From positions 1-34,909 of the forward strand of contig JAZTYK010000012.1 of NCBI GenBank assembly GCA_045636925.1: 34,909 bases of DNA, given 5' to 3'. How positions within the stretch are numbered: position 1 is the first letter of the stretch; each line of letters begins with the position of its first letter. The notes below the pieces were generated by a model. It saw nothing but the letters and a program-made list of their open reading frames with translations. It had not been told where the DNA came from and ran no database searches. Below are positions 7,972 to 15,178 of the stretch, piece by piece. A program made the translations under genes and the position numbers. The DNA is from JAZTYK01 sp045636925. GTDB lineage: Bacteria; Bacillota; Clostridia; Oscillospirales; Butyricicoccaceae.

Positions 7972-9117
7972 TTACAACTTGCCGGATTCCTTCCGCTGCC
8001 GTACCCATCCCTCTTTGATGGTGCCACGGCTGCGGGCAACAAACAATGCCTCATCGGGCAGATCGTCGGTGACAGTGCTGCCGGCGGCAATATAAACATC
8101 CTTGCCCACATGGACAGGTGCTACCAGATTGACGTTGCAGCCTACAAAACTGCCGTCTTCCACTTCAGTTACAAACTTGTTTTTGCCATCGTAGTTGACG
8201 GTGACGACACCACAACCTACGTTGATCCTTTCACCAAGTTTGGCATCTCCCAGATAGGTCAGATGCGAGACCTTGGTACCATTGCCGATCTCGGCCTTCT
8301 TCAGTTCCACAAAATCACCGATGCGGCATTTTTCGCCAACTGCGCAGCCGGGACGCACATAGGCAAAGGGTCCCACGGTGGTGCCACTGCCAATGGAGCT
8401 TTCACTGATCTGCGATGCGTTGACAGTAACCTTGTCACCGATGACAGCGTCAGTCAGCATGGCGTTGGGGCCGATGCGGCAGCCTGTGCCAATGGCCGTT
8501 TTGCCGTAGATCAGGCAACCGGGAAGCACATAAGTTCCTTTGCCAATGCTGGCCATAGGAGAAATATGGGTAGAGGCCGGATCCACCAGCATAACACCAT
8601 TTTTCATATGGCGCATGTTGATTTGGCGGCGCAGACCCTCCTGCGCGGCGTAGGCGGTTTCGGTATCCGAAATCACCAGACCTTCACCGGGAGCAGCCGG
8701 GATTTTGGCCATGGTATCGGGTACATTCAGAATGTCCAGTTCCTTCAGCTGCGCATAGGTGCCCCAAGCGGCCAAAACGGTCTTGCCGGCCATCAGCACT
8801 GCGGGTGCCTGGGCCTCGGTCAGTTTGCGAATGGTGTCGGCGCTGACGGAGGGGGCGGGCATAAAGAAGAGCAGTACCTGCTGCTGAGCGGACTTGTCCG
8901 CCCAAAAGCTGTCAGCGGTGATACAGTTCGCGGGCATGGGTTCTCTGCGAGAAGCCATGGCGGCATCGCCACCGGCCAAAGAAATCTGGTATGCGATATG
9001 CTGAGACACCGGACAGGAAAGCAGTTCGATGTCGAAAAAATCCTCGTTCATAGCGGGGAAAATCATGGCGGAAAACTGTGCGATGAGAAAGACCACCTTT
9101 CGTGAAAAGTAAAGCAT
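7972..9117 (-). CDS. GlmU-like glucosamine-1-phosphate N-acetyltransferase with degenerate uridyltransferase domain
   Basis: Position next to prs and the C-terminal half identify this as GlmU. Residues of about 185-381 are a left-handed beta-helix acetyltransferase that keeps the catalytic set: R255 (YVRPG), H285 and Y288 (SHLTYLGD), N308 (VNYDG), K314 (NKF) and the C-terminal KEGW. The N-terminal half is only about 150 residues instead of about 230 and lacks the LAAGxGTRM nucleotide motif; the corresponding segment reads FLIAQFSAM. A relic of the domain is still visible (CPVSQHIAYQISLAGGD and LVISDTETAYAAQEGLRRQ). The uridyltransferase step must therefore be done elsewhere, if this is the only GlmU. 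The start is uncertain: ATG 9117 has no clear ribosome site, while AAAGGTGG lies 8 nt before an ATC codon at 9084. Confidence 0.85.
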   Translation of the reverse strand: MLYFSRKVVFLIAQFSAMIFPAMNEDFFDIELLSCPVSQHIAYQISLAGGDAAMASRREPMPANCITADSFWADKSAQQQVLLFFMPAPSVSADTIRKLTEAQAPAVLMAGKTVLAAWGTYAQLKELDILNVPDTMAKIPAAPGEGLVISDTETAYAAQEGLRRQINMRHMKNGVMLVDPASTHISPMASIGKGTYVLPGCLIYGKTAIGTGCRIGPNAMLTDAVIGDKVTVNASQISESSIGSGTTVGPFAYVRPGCAVGEKCRIGDFVELKKAEIGNGTKVSHLTYLGDAKLGERINVGCGVVTVNYDGKNKFVTEVEDGSFVGCNVNLVAPVHVGKDVYIAAGSTVTDDLPDEALFVARSRGTIKEGWVRQRKESGKL

Positions 9118-9172
9118 ATTTACCACACTATCAGTATAACAAGGTTCTCATGAAATTTCCACCCTTTTTTGC

Positions 9173-9201
9173 TTTACGAAAAAAGAGTTTTTTGATATAA
9201 T
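9173..9201 (+). promoter_or_regulatory. sigma-A promoter of the dnaD-like operon
   Basis: TTTACG (9173-9178), 17-nt spacer, TATAAT (9196-9201), about 40 nt before the ATG of the DnaD-like gene. Confidence 0.7.
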
Positions 9202-9241
9202 CGGAAAAGAAACGACAAATTGTGTAAAAGGAGGGCGCGAA

Positions 9242-10435
9242 ATGGGAATGGAGCAGTTGACACTTGCAAAGTCCGCAGAAGAATCTCTGCGTATACTGGC
9301 ACAGATCAAGCAGCCTGATTGCGCCCTTGTCTATGCCTGCATTTATGCCGGGGGCGGCAGTGCGACACCCGAACAGATCGCGCGGCATTTGGAATGGGAG
9401 ACTGCCCGTCTGGAAAAAGCGCTGCAGATGCTGACTGTGTTTGACCTGGTGCGGGACGGTGTGAAACCTCCGGTGCGTGGAACAACCATGGCAGATCCTG
9501 CCGAGCTGCTGCTGTCCCGCAGAGAAGATACCGCATTTGCCGGCCTGTGCGATTATTTCGAACAGTGTAAGGGCAGGCAGATGACCCAACGGGAAATGAG
9601 CATCCTGCTGGAGGTATACCAGAGCTTGAATATGCCTGCCAACGTGCTGGGGCTGCTGATCGGCTGGTGTCAGGAAAGCGGACATTTCAGCATTCACAAT
9701 ATTCAGAGAGAAGCCTATCAGTGGCACAACAAAGGCATTCTTACTTTTGCCCAGGCAAGTGAGCATTTAGAGGCTCTGCGCCGTTGGCGCAGCTATGAGT
9801 CCGGCGTGTTGCGGCTGCTGGGACAGACCGGACACGGCGCCACCGAAACACAAAAGAAATATATCGATCAGTGGCGCACCTGGGGTGTGACAAAGGAACT
9901 GCTGGAGCTGGCTTATGATCGCACCGTGGTGCAAAAAGGTCAGCTGAATTGGAACTACTTACATAAGATTTTAGAGAACTGGCACGCACAGGGGCTGAAA
10001 AACCGGCAGGATGTGGAACAAAAGGATCAGCGTCCTGCGGGAAACAAGCCCGCTGTGGCAACACAGCCCCAGGCAGAAAGTGCCGAACGACGCATTCTGC
10101 GGCACTTGGAGCAAAAGCGCCTGCAGCGTGAACGAGCGCTGCAAACAAAACTGGAGACCCTTCGCGGTGTATCACCGGAGTTCCGGGATAATGAAAGCGC
10201 CCTGCGCCTGTGCGCATCCCGTATGGCACGGTGCGGAAGCGGTGAGGAACGGCAGAAACTGGAGCAGCAGCGGCTGATGCTGTTGGACCGTCAGCGGGGC
10301 ATTCTGACCCGCTTGGGACATCCGGCAGATTGGCTGTCCGACCAGCCCGATTGTCCCCATTGCGGTGATCGCGGTTATATTGGAAGCAAACGCTGCACTT
10401 GTTTGGAGCAGCTGCTGCAAAAAGAGCCGGTTTAA
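9242..10435 (+). CDS. DnaD-type primosome protein with C-terminal DnaI/DnaC-like zinc region
   Basis: A 397-residue protein with an AAGGAGGG ribosome site. Residues 1-75 form a winged-helix-like N-domain. Residues of about 100-250 contain DnaD C-domain repeats: FEQCKGRQMTQREMSILLEV...VLGLLIGWC and a second copy ending in WNYLHKILENWHAQG, the YxxxIxxxW-type motif. DnaD helps load the replicative helicase. After a linker, residues of about 281-397 are a coiled-coil and zinc-motif region (C371, C374, C385, C387; CPHCGDRGYI then CTCLEQ) of the kind found at the N-terminus of DnaI/DnaC helicase loaders, but there is no AAA+ domain after it. The next gene is not a DnaC ATPase. Assignment to DnaD is firm; the fusion reading is inference. 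Confidence 0.85.
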   Translation: MGMEQLTLAKSAEESLRILAQIKQPDCALVYACIYAGGGSATPEQIARHLEWETARLEKALQMLTVFDLVRDGVKPPVRGTTMADPAELLLSRREDTAFAGLCDYFEQCKGRQMTQREMSILLEVYQSLNMPANVLGLLIGWCQESGHFSIHNIQREAYQWHNKGILTFAQASEHLEALRRWRSYESGVLRLLGQTGHGATETQKKYIDQWRTWGVTKELLELAYDRTVVQKGQLNWNYLHKILENWHAQGLKNRQDVEQKDQRPAGNKPAVATQPQAESAERRILRHLEQKRLQRERALQTKLETLRGVSPEFRDNESALRLCASRMARCGSGEERQKLEQQRLMLLDRQRGILTRLGHPADWLSDQPDCPHCGDRGYIGSKRCTCLEQLLQKEPV

Positions 10436-10459
10436 AGCAGAAAGTTGAATGGAAACAGT

Positions 10460-10975
10460 ATGAAAATTGCGATTGTTGGGTATTGCGGCTGCGGAAAATC
10501 CACTTTGGCAGAGAAACTTAGTCAAAAATATGCGCTTCCGGTTCTGTATCTGGATACGGTGCATCATCTGCCCGGCTGGAAATCCCGCCCGCGGGAAGAA
10601 ACCAGCGCCATTGTGGGCGCTTTTCTGGAGAAATATGCAGAAGACGGATGGGTGATCGACGGCAATTACAAACGGCAACACTTCACACGGCGAATGGAAG
10701 AGGCCGACAGCATTGTGATGTTGCGGTTTCACCGTCTTGCATGCCTTTGCCGAGCCTGGAAACGGTATCGGACATACAAGGGCAAGAGTCGGCCGTCTAT
10801 GACGGTGGGCTGTGAAGAAAAGATGGATGCCGAGTTCATCCGTTGGATCTTATGGGAGGGTCCCAAGTCCCATGACCCGTTGTTTGCGGAAGTGCTGCAG
10901 AATTATGGGGAAAAAGTTACTTTGATCCGCAACCAGCGGCAACTGGATGCCTATTATCAGAAACACGGACTATAA
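10460..10975 (+). CDS. P-loop nucleotide kinase-like protein (FlaR/topology-modulation family)
   Basis: A 171-residue protein beginning MKIAIVGYCGCGKSTLAEKL, a Walker A P-loop right at the N-terminus, followed by LPVLYLDTVHHLPGW and WVIDGNYKR, features of the adenylate-kinase-like family often annotated as DNA topology modulation protein FlaR. Basic residues near RAWKRYRTYKGKSR match the lid region. The real biochemical role of this family is not established. I used the ATG at 10460 because the P-loop strand starts there; a TTG five codons upstream is in frame. The ribosome site is weak, so expression may be coupled to the DnaD-like gene 24 nt upstream. Confidence 0.75.
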   Translation: MKIAIVGYCGCGKSTLAEKLSQKYALPVLYLDTVHHLPGWKSRPREETSAIVGAFLEKYAEDGWVIDGNYKRQHFTRRMEEADSIVMLRFHRLACLCRAWKRYRTYKGKSRPSMTVGCEEKMDAEFIRWILWEGPKSHDPLFAEVLQNYGEKVTLIRNQRQLDAYYQKHGL

Positions 10976-10980
10976 AACAA

Positions 10981-11004
10981 AAGCCGGTGCACATGCACCG
11001 GCTT
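10981..11004. terminator. Bidirectional intrinsic terminator
   Basis: A 10-bp perfect stem AAGCCGGTGC/GCACCGGCTT with an ACAT loop lies between two convergent genes. T-rich sequence follows on the plus strand and the complement of AAAACA lies on the other side. Confidence 0.8.
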
Positions 11005-11033
11005 GTTATTTTGATAAACGTGACTGCAGTCTT

Positions 11034-11858
11034 TTAGAACTTCTGCACTTTCTTGGACTTTCCTACATACGCACGGAAATATGCGAAGAAGGAGATCAGC
11101 AGAAACACGGTGCACAATCCGATCAATCCGTTGCGGAAAGAGACGGACATGTTGGGGAACAGCACCATTAAAATAGCAGAGATAAACAGCACATTGGTAC
11201 AAACTTTGCCTGCCATCAAAGCCCCATTCAGCATTTGTCCGTGTTTCAAATGCCAGCAGGTGGCAATCAGCTGGAACAGTTCTTTCACAAAGAACAGCCC
11301 CCACAGACCCCACAGAACCGGATAGGTACTGGCCAGACACAGCAGCATGGTACACTGGGTCAGTTTGTCTGCCACGGGATCCAGCAACTTGCCCAAAGTG
11401 GAAATCTGGCGGAATCGGCGGGCGATGAAGCCGTCGAAAAGGTCTGTCAGGCAGGATAGTGCCAACAGAATGCCGGCGGCATAATAATCAGAAGCCGAAT
11501 CGGCTCGCAGGTACATCACCGCATACACGGGGATGATGACCAAGCGGATTAAGCTGAGGATATTGGGCACTGTAATGATTTTAGATGCCATCTGCCGCTT
11601 GTACGCCAGTGTCTGTTGCAGCGCATCACGCAAATCCGCCACAGCAACAGGGTTGCAATTGGCAGGCAGAGGATAGCCGATTGCCTGCTCCAACCGACGC
11701 AGCAACGTCTTCATGGCCTTGGCGTCGGGCAACAGCGCATCCAGCCGCACTTCCGATGCCGGCAGGTCAGCAACCAGAGGCAGTTGCGCATGCTCCAGCA
11801 CCCAGTTCAGCTGGCTCAGAATATGTGTATCAATGGTTGTTACATCTGTCATTTGCAC
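11034..11858 (-). CDS. CDP-alcohol phosphatidyltransferase (PgsA-like) with N-terminal ACP-like domain
   Basis: Residues of about 92-274 form a multi-helix membrane enzyme with the full CDP-alcohol phosphotransferase motif: D139, D142-G143, A146-R147, G156, D160, D164 (in DLFDGFIARR...GKLLDPVAD). It most likely makes phosphatidylglycerophosphate or cardiolipin from CDP-diacylglycerol. Unusually, residues of about 11-83 look like an acyl carrier protein fold: a helix (ILSQLNWVLEHAQ), then LLPDAKAMKTLLRRLEQAIG, YPLP, and VADLRDAL. The phosphopantetheine Ser of the DSL motif is replaced by Ala (PDAK), so it cannot be loaded. The GTG at 11858 is preferred because AAGGAGG lies 8 nt upstream; an ATG two codons later is also possible. 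Confidence 0.85.
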   Translation of the reverse strand: MQMTDVTTIDTHILSQLNWVLEHAQLPLVADLPASEVRLDALLPDAKAMKTLLRRLEQAIGYPLPANCNPVAVADLRDALQQTLAYKRQMASKIITVPNILSLIRLVIIPVYAVMYLRADSASDYYAAGILLALSCLTDLFDGFIARRFRQISTLGKLLDPVADKLTQCTMLLCLASTYPVLWGLWGLFFVKELFQLIATCWHLKHGQMLNGALMAGKVCTNVLFISAILMVLFPNMSVSFRNGLIGLCTVFLLISFFAYFRAYVGKSKKVQKF

Positions 11859-11909
11859 AAATCATCCCTCCTTGGGAGTCTATAGGAAACATTTTCCCAC
11901 ATTATTTTT

Positions 11910-11938
11910 ATTATATGCACATTTTGGTGGATGGTCAA
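11910..11938 (-). promoter_or_regulatory. sigma-A promoter of the CDP-alcohol phosphatidyltransferase gene
   Basis: Minus strand TTGACC (11938-11933), 17-nt spacer, TATAAT (11915-11910). It diverges from the mntP promoter; the 61 nt between the two -35 boxes hold two copies of AATCGTTA in direct orientation, which could be a regulator site. Confidence 0.75.
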
Positions 11939-11999
11939 GGACAGAATCGTTAAATTCCTTGGAACAAATGGAAACAAATCGTTACATTTGCTGCGCTCC

Positions 12000-12028
12000 T
12001 TGACAGAAATTGTGGCGTTTGTTATAGT
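12000..12028 (+). promoter_or_regulatory. sigma-A promoter of mntP
   Basis: TTGACA (12000-12005), 17-nt spacer, TATAGT (12023-12028), close to consensus. The leader is only about 50 nt, too short for a yybP-ykoY manganese riboswitch. Confidence 0.8.
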
Positions 12029-12083
12029 AAAACATGATTTTGGGACAGATTACCAAAACTGTTTTGCGTAGGGAGAGGACTGC

Positions 12084-12671
12084 ATGGACTGGAGTTTTGC
12101 GTTTTTCTTTAACAGCGTTTTGCTGGGTATCGGCCTTGCTATGGATGCTTTTTCGGTGTCGCTGGCAAACGGATTGAATGAACCGTGTATGAAAAAAAGT
12201 CGCATGACCGTAATGGCCGGTGTGTTCAGTGTGTTCCAGGGTTTGATGCCGTTGATCGGATGGGTTTGCGTACATACCGTCATGCAGTACTTTACTGCGT
12301 TTGAAACACTGATCCCTTGGATTGCCCTGGTGCTGTTGTGCTTGATCGGCGGAAAGATGCTGCTGGAGGGTATCCGCGGCGGTGAGGCCGATTGTGAAGG
12401 CCCTGAGGCTGCCGGCATCGGCTTGCTGATGGTTCAGGGTATTGCAACTTCGATTGATGCCCTGTCTGTTGGCTTTACCATTGCAGAATACAATCTGCTC
12501 ATGGCGTTGGTCTGCGCTGCATTGATTGCGGCAGTTACTTTTGTAATCTGCCTGGGCGGCATTGCCATCGGCAAGAAGTTTGGTACAAAACTGGCCGGAA
12601 AGGCCAGCATCTTTGGCGGTGTAATTTTGATCGCCATCGGCATCGAGATCTTCCTCACTGGAGTATTATAA
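12084..12671 (+). CDS. mntP: Manganese efflux pump MntP
   Basis: A 195-residue, six-helix membrane protein of the MntP (former DUF204) family that exports Mn2+. The two pseudo-symmetric signature motifs are present: GLAMDAFSVSLANG in helix 1 and ATSIDALSVGFTIAE in helix 4, each with the membrane-embedded Asp. Hydrophobic segments cover most of the rest, with a short hydrophilic loop around GGEADCEGPEA. GGGAGAGG precedes the ATG. It is a single-gene unit between a strong promoter and a bidirectional terminator. No metal-sensing riboswitch is visible, so any Mn control must be by a protein regulator. Confidence 0.93.
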   Translation: MDWSFAFFFNSVLLGIGLAMDAFSVSLANGLNEPCMKKSRMTVMAGVFSVFQGLMPLIGWVCVHTVMQYFTAFETLIPWIALVLLCLIGGKMLLEGIRGGEADCEGPEAAGIGLLMVQGIATSIDALSVGFTIAEYNLLMALVCAALIAAVTFVICLGGIAIGKKFGTKLAGKASIFGGVILIAIGIEIFLTGVL

Positions 12672-12683
12672 GCAAAAGAGCAT

Positions 12684-12720
12684 AAAAAACACACTGTTCG
12701 TTGGAACAGTGTGTTTTTTT
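12684..12720. terminator. Bidirectional intrinsic terminator between mntP and trmO
   Basis: A-run, long stem (CACACTGTTC/GAACAGTGTG around a GTTG loop) and T-run, symmetrical, between two convergent genes. Confidence 0.9.
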
Positions 12721-12721
12721 G

Positions 12722-13420
12722 CTACAGTTCGGATAACGGAACGATCTCGCAGACCGTCAGTGTGTCATTTTCTACTGTGAAGCGCACATCTGCACCGGAA
12801 AAGGCGAATCCATATCGGCGGGTGGGATCGTCCTGGTAGCCGGGGCGGGGATCTTGTTCCAACACCTCAAACAAAGCAGGTCGCTTTGATTCCGGAATCA
12901 TTTCCAGCCAGTTTTGCGGAAATACTACTTGCAGCCGGTGATCTCTTGTCTCGGCGGCAAAGCCGTCGGTGGCTTCGGGAATGCAGTCGGCCAAAGGCAG
13001 GTAAGGCTTGATGTCGAAAATCGGAGTTCCGTCCATCAGGTCGGCGCCGGATACATACAGCACCGGTCCCAAACCGGGCTCATCTCCAATTCCCAACAGC
13101 TTGACTGCAGACAGACCGATGGGGTTGGGACGGAAGGGGGAGCGAGTAGCAAAGACACCCATCCGCTTGTTTCCGCCCAATCTGGGAGGCTTGACCATGG
13201 GAGACCAGGTGTCCCGCACAGCCTCAGAAAACTGCCATACCAGCCAGATGTGAGAAAAGTCCTGAAGCCCCCGCAACGCGTTGCGGTCGCGGTATTCCGG
13301 TTCCAGTACAATGGCTGCCTGAAGATGTTCGGCCAGCCGGGGTTGGCGGGGAATACCGAATTTGGTGGGGAAGTCGGTACGAATCCGGGCAATAATTTTC
13401 ATGGGGGGAAGCTGTTCCAT
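12722..13420 (-). CDS. trmO: TrmO-type tRNA N6-threonylcarbamoyladenosine methyltransferase (TsaA/YaeB family)
   Basis: The 232-residue protein carries the family signatures: FGIPRQPRLAEHLQA near the N-terminus, FSHIWLVWQF, the SAM-site loop FATRSPFRPNPIGLSAV, and DGTPIFDIKPYLP. The E. coli member methylates t6A37 of certain tRNAs using S-adenosylmethionine. The ATG at 13420 has AAGGAG upstream and follows rsmI by 15 nt, forming with rsmI and trmN6 a compact RNA-methylation operon. Confidence 0.9.
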   Translation of the reverse strand: MEQLPPMKIIARIRTDFPTKFGIPRQPRLAEHLQAAIVLEPEYRDRNALRGLQDFSHIWLVWQFSEAVRDTWSPMVKPPRLGGNKRMGVFATRSPFRPNPIGLSAVKLLGIGDEPGLGPVLYVSGADLMDGTPIFDIKPYLPLADCIPEATDGFAAETRDHRLQVVFPQNWLEMIPESKRPALFEVLEQDPRPGYQDDPTRRYGFAFSGADVRFTVENDTLTVCEIVPLSEL

Positions 13421-13435
13421 AATAGCTCCTTCCGG

Positions 13436-14272
13436 TTACTGATCGCCAAAGCGTTCCAGCGCCTGACGGTAAAGGGCATTTTTGGGACTGTTGTGCAAGC
13501 GGGATACTTCTTTCACCGCACTCATCAGACTCATACCATCTTCCAGCCGCTGCTGCACTTCATCCAGCAGATCTACTGGGTTTTCGGGCTCTGTCGGCGC
13601 AGTGCAGCCGCCGATGACCAATACAAACTCACCGCGGGGTGCGTTTTCCCGGTAATAATCCACTGCTTCCGCCAGCGTTGTGCGTCGGACTTCTTCATAC
13701 AGCTTGGTCAGTTCCCGGCAAAGGGCAATGGGGCGGTCACCCCAAGCCTCCAGCATATCTTCCAGGGTGCGCAGCAGTTTGTGCGGCGCTTCATAAAAAA
13801 CCATGGTGCGTTTTTCATTCTTTACCTCGGTCAGATGTTCCCGACGGTTTTTGTTGTTGGTGGAGAGAAAGCCTTCAAAGGTGAAGCGGCCGGTATCCAT
13901 ACCGGATACTGACAGGGCGGTGACAACAGCGCTGCAGCCGGGGATGCCCACCACTTCAATGCCGCGGGAAGCACACAACGCAACCAGGTCGGTGCCGGGG
14001 TCAGAGATGGCGGGGGTACCGGCATCGGTGATGATGGCACAACTTTCTCCCGCCTCGATGCGATCGGCAATATAATCACCCTTGGCCTTGCGGTTGTGCT
14101 CAAAATAACTGACCTGCGGTTTGCCGATGCCGAAATGACTGAGCAATCGGGCGCCGATGCGGGTATCTTCGGCAGCAATAAAATCTACGCTTTCCAGCGT
14201 TGCCACAGCCCGGGGTGAAAAATCCCCCAGATTACCGATGGGTGTGGCGACGACATACAACTTTCCTGCCAT
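13436..14272 (-). CDS. rsmI: 16S rRNA (cytidine(1402)-2'-O)-methyltransferase
   Basis: Methylates C1402 of 16S rRNA in the decoding centre. Visible motifs: LYVVATPIGNLGDFSPRA at the N-terminus, AAEDTRIGARLLSHF, the SAM-binding TDAGTPAISDPG, and the FYEAPHKLLRTLEDM region, with a C-terminal extension. The length is 278 residues from the ATG at 14272, which is preceded by GGAG; an ATG eight codons further upstream is less likely because family members begin with MAGKLYVV-like sequence. It lies between trmN6 (42 nt upstream) and trmO. Confidence 0.95.
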   Translation of the reverse strand: MAGKLYVVATPIGNLGDFSPRAVATLESVDFIAAEDTRIGARLLSHFGIGKPQVSYFEHNRKAKGDYIADRIEAGESCAIITDAGTPAISDPGTDLVALCASRGIEVVGIPGCSAVVTALSVSGMDTGRFTFEGFLSTNNKNRREHLTEVKNEKRTMVFYEAPHKLLRTLEDMLEAWGDRPIALCRELTKLYEEVRRTTLAEAVDYYRENAPRGEFVLVIGGCTAPTEPENPVDLLDEVQQRLEDGMSLMSAVKEVSRLHNSPKNALYRQALERFGDQ

Positions 14273-14314
14273 ATTGACTCCATTCTGCCCCATCATGGGG
14301 CCAATGTTTTTTGC

Positions 14315-15016
14315 TTATAACTGATAGGCAGCATGCCATGCTGCGCTCTTGTTTCCATGTTCGTCTTCCAAAATCAAAGGTGGCTCGATCACGAGCCCCG
14401 CCCCGCCATCTCGTCTGGCTTCCAGCAGAAGCAGGTTGGCCGGCTTGTCCGCCCGCTGGTGTACCAGCTGCAGACGCTTGGGTTCAAGCCCATATTCCCG
14501 GCATGCGGCAAAGAGCTCGGTGGCCTGCTCGGGCTTCCAACAGATGTAGAATCGCCCACCGCTGCGCACGGCGCGCTGCGCGGCGGCACAGACTTCACGG
14601 ATATCGGCGGTCTGCTGGCTTCTGGCGTTGGCCAAAGCCGCTCCGGCGGCAACTTTTCCCCGGTGTGTTTCGAAATAAGGTGGGTTGGACAGGCACACAT
14701 CATAGGTGCGGGCGACTCGTGCTTCCCGCAGATCGGCTTGCTGTACGGTGCCTCGATCCTGCAGACTGCAGGCGGCATAATTTTCATTGGCAAGCGCGGC
14801 GCACGCGGCATCCAGCTCCCAGCCGTCTACGGTGCCGGGGTTTTTCAGCAGGGTCAGCAGGCCCAAAAAACCGGCGCCCGCCCCCAGATCCAGGGCACGC
14901 TCTCCCGTGCGCAGGCAAGCAAAACGGCTGAGCAGCACGGTGTCCTGTCCCAATTTAAAAAAACGGTCGTCCTGCCAAAGGGTAAAACCATGTACAGAAA
15001 TACTTTGCCGTGCCAT
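14315..15016 (-). CDS. trmN6: tRNA1(Val) (adenine(37)-N6)-methyltransferase-like protein
   Basis: A Rossmann-fold SAM-dependent methyltransferase of 233 residues. Motif I is LDLGAGAGFLGLL and the N6-adenine catalytic motif is LSNPPYFE (NPPY). The N-terminal FTLWQDDRFFKLGQDTVLLS is characteristic of the YfiC/TrmN6 group, which modifies A37 of tRNA-Val in E. coli. I chose the ATG at 15016 because AAGGAGG precedes it; the longer form would start inside the leader hairpin. It is the first gene of the trmN6-rsmI-trmO operon. Confidence 0.9.
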   Translation of the reverse strand: MARQSISVHGFTLWQDDRFFKLGQDTVLLSRFACLRTGERALDLGAGAGFLGLLTLLKNPGTVDGWELDAACAALANENYAACSLQDRGTVQQADLREARVARTYDVCLSNPPYFETHRGKVAAGAALANARSQQTADIREVCAAAQRAVRSGGRFYICWKPEQATELFAACREYGLEPKRLQLVHQRADKPANLLLLEARRDGGAGLVIEPPLILEDEHGNKSAAWHAAYQL

Positions 15017-15051
15017 GCTGCCGCCTCCTTGCACGAAGTGCATTATTTTTT

Positions 15052-15080
15052 ATTATACGGGATTTTTTTCATTGTCGCAA
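15052..15080 (-). promoter_or_regulatory. sigma-A promoter of the trmN6-rsmI-trmO operon
   Basis: Minus strand TTGCGA (15080-15075), 17-nt spacer, TATAAT (15057-15052). The short leader then contains GCACTTCGTGC, a small hairpin ending directly at the ribosome site. Confidence 0.7.
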
Positions 15081-15095
15081 GTCCCGATGCAGTGC

Positions 15096-15125
15096 TTGAC
15101 GAAGTTCTGATGATTATTATATAAT
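15096..15125 (+). promoter_or_regulatory. sigma-A promoter of the ABC-F gene
   Basis: TTGACG (15096-15101), 18-nt spacer, TATAAT (15120-15125), divergent from the trmN6 promoter. Confidence 0.7.
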
Positions 15126-15178
15126 AATTATGTATGTGCCTATAAACAAACCACTGAAATATAAAGGAGCCAAAACAC

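Noticed and set aside
12029..12083. yybP-ykoY manganese riboswitch before mntP
   Set aside because: The leader after the promoter is only about 50 nt and shows none of the conserved loops.
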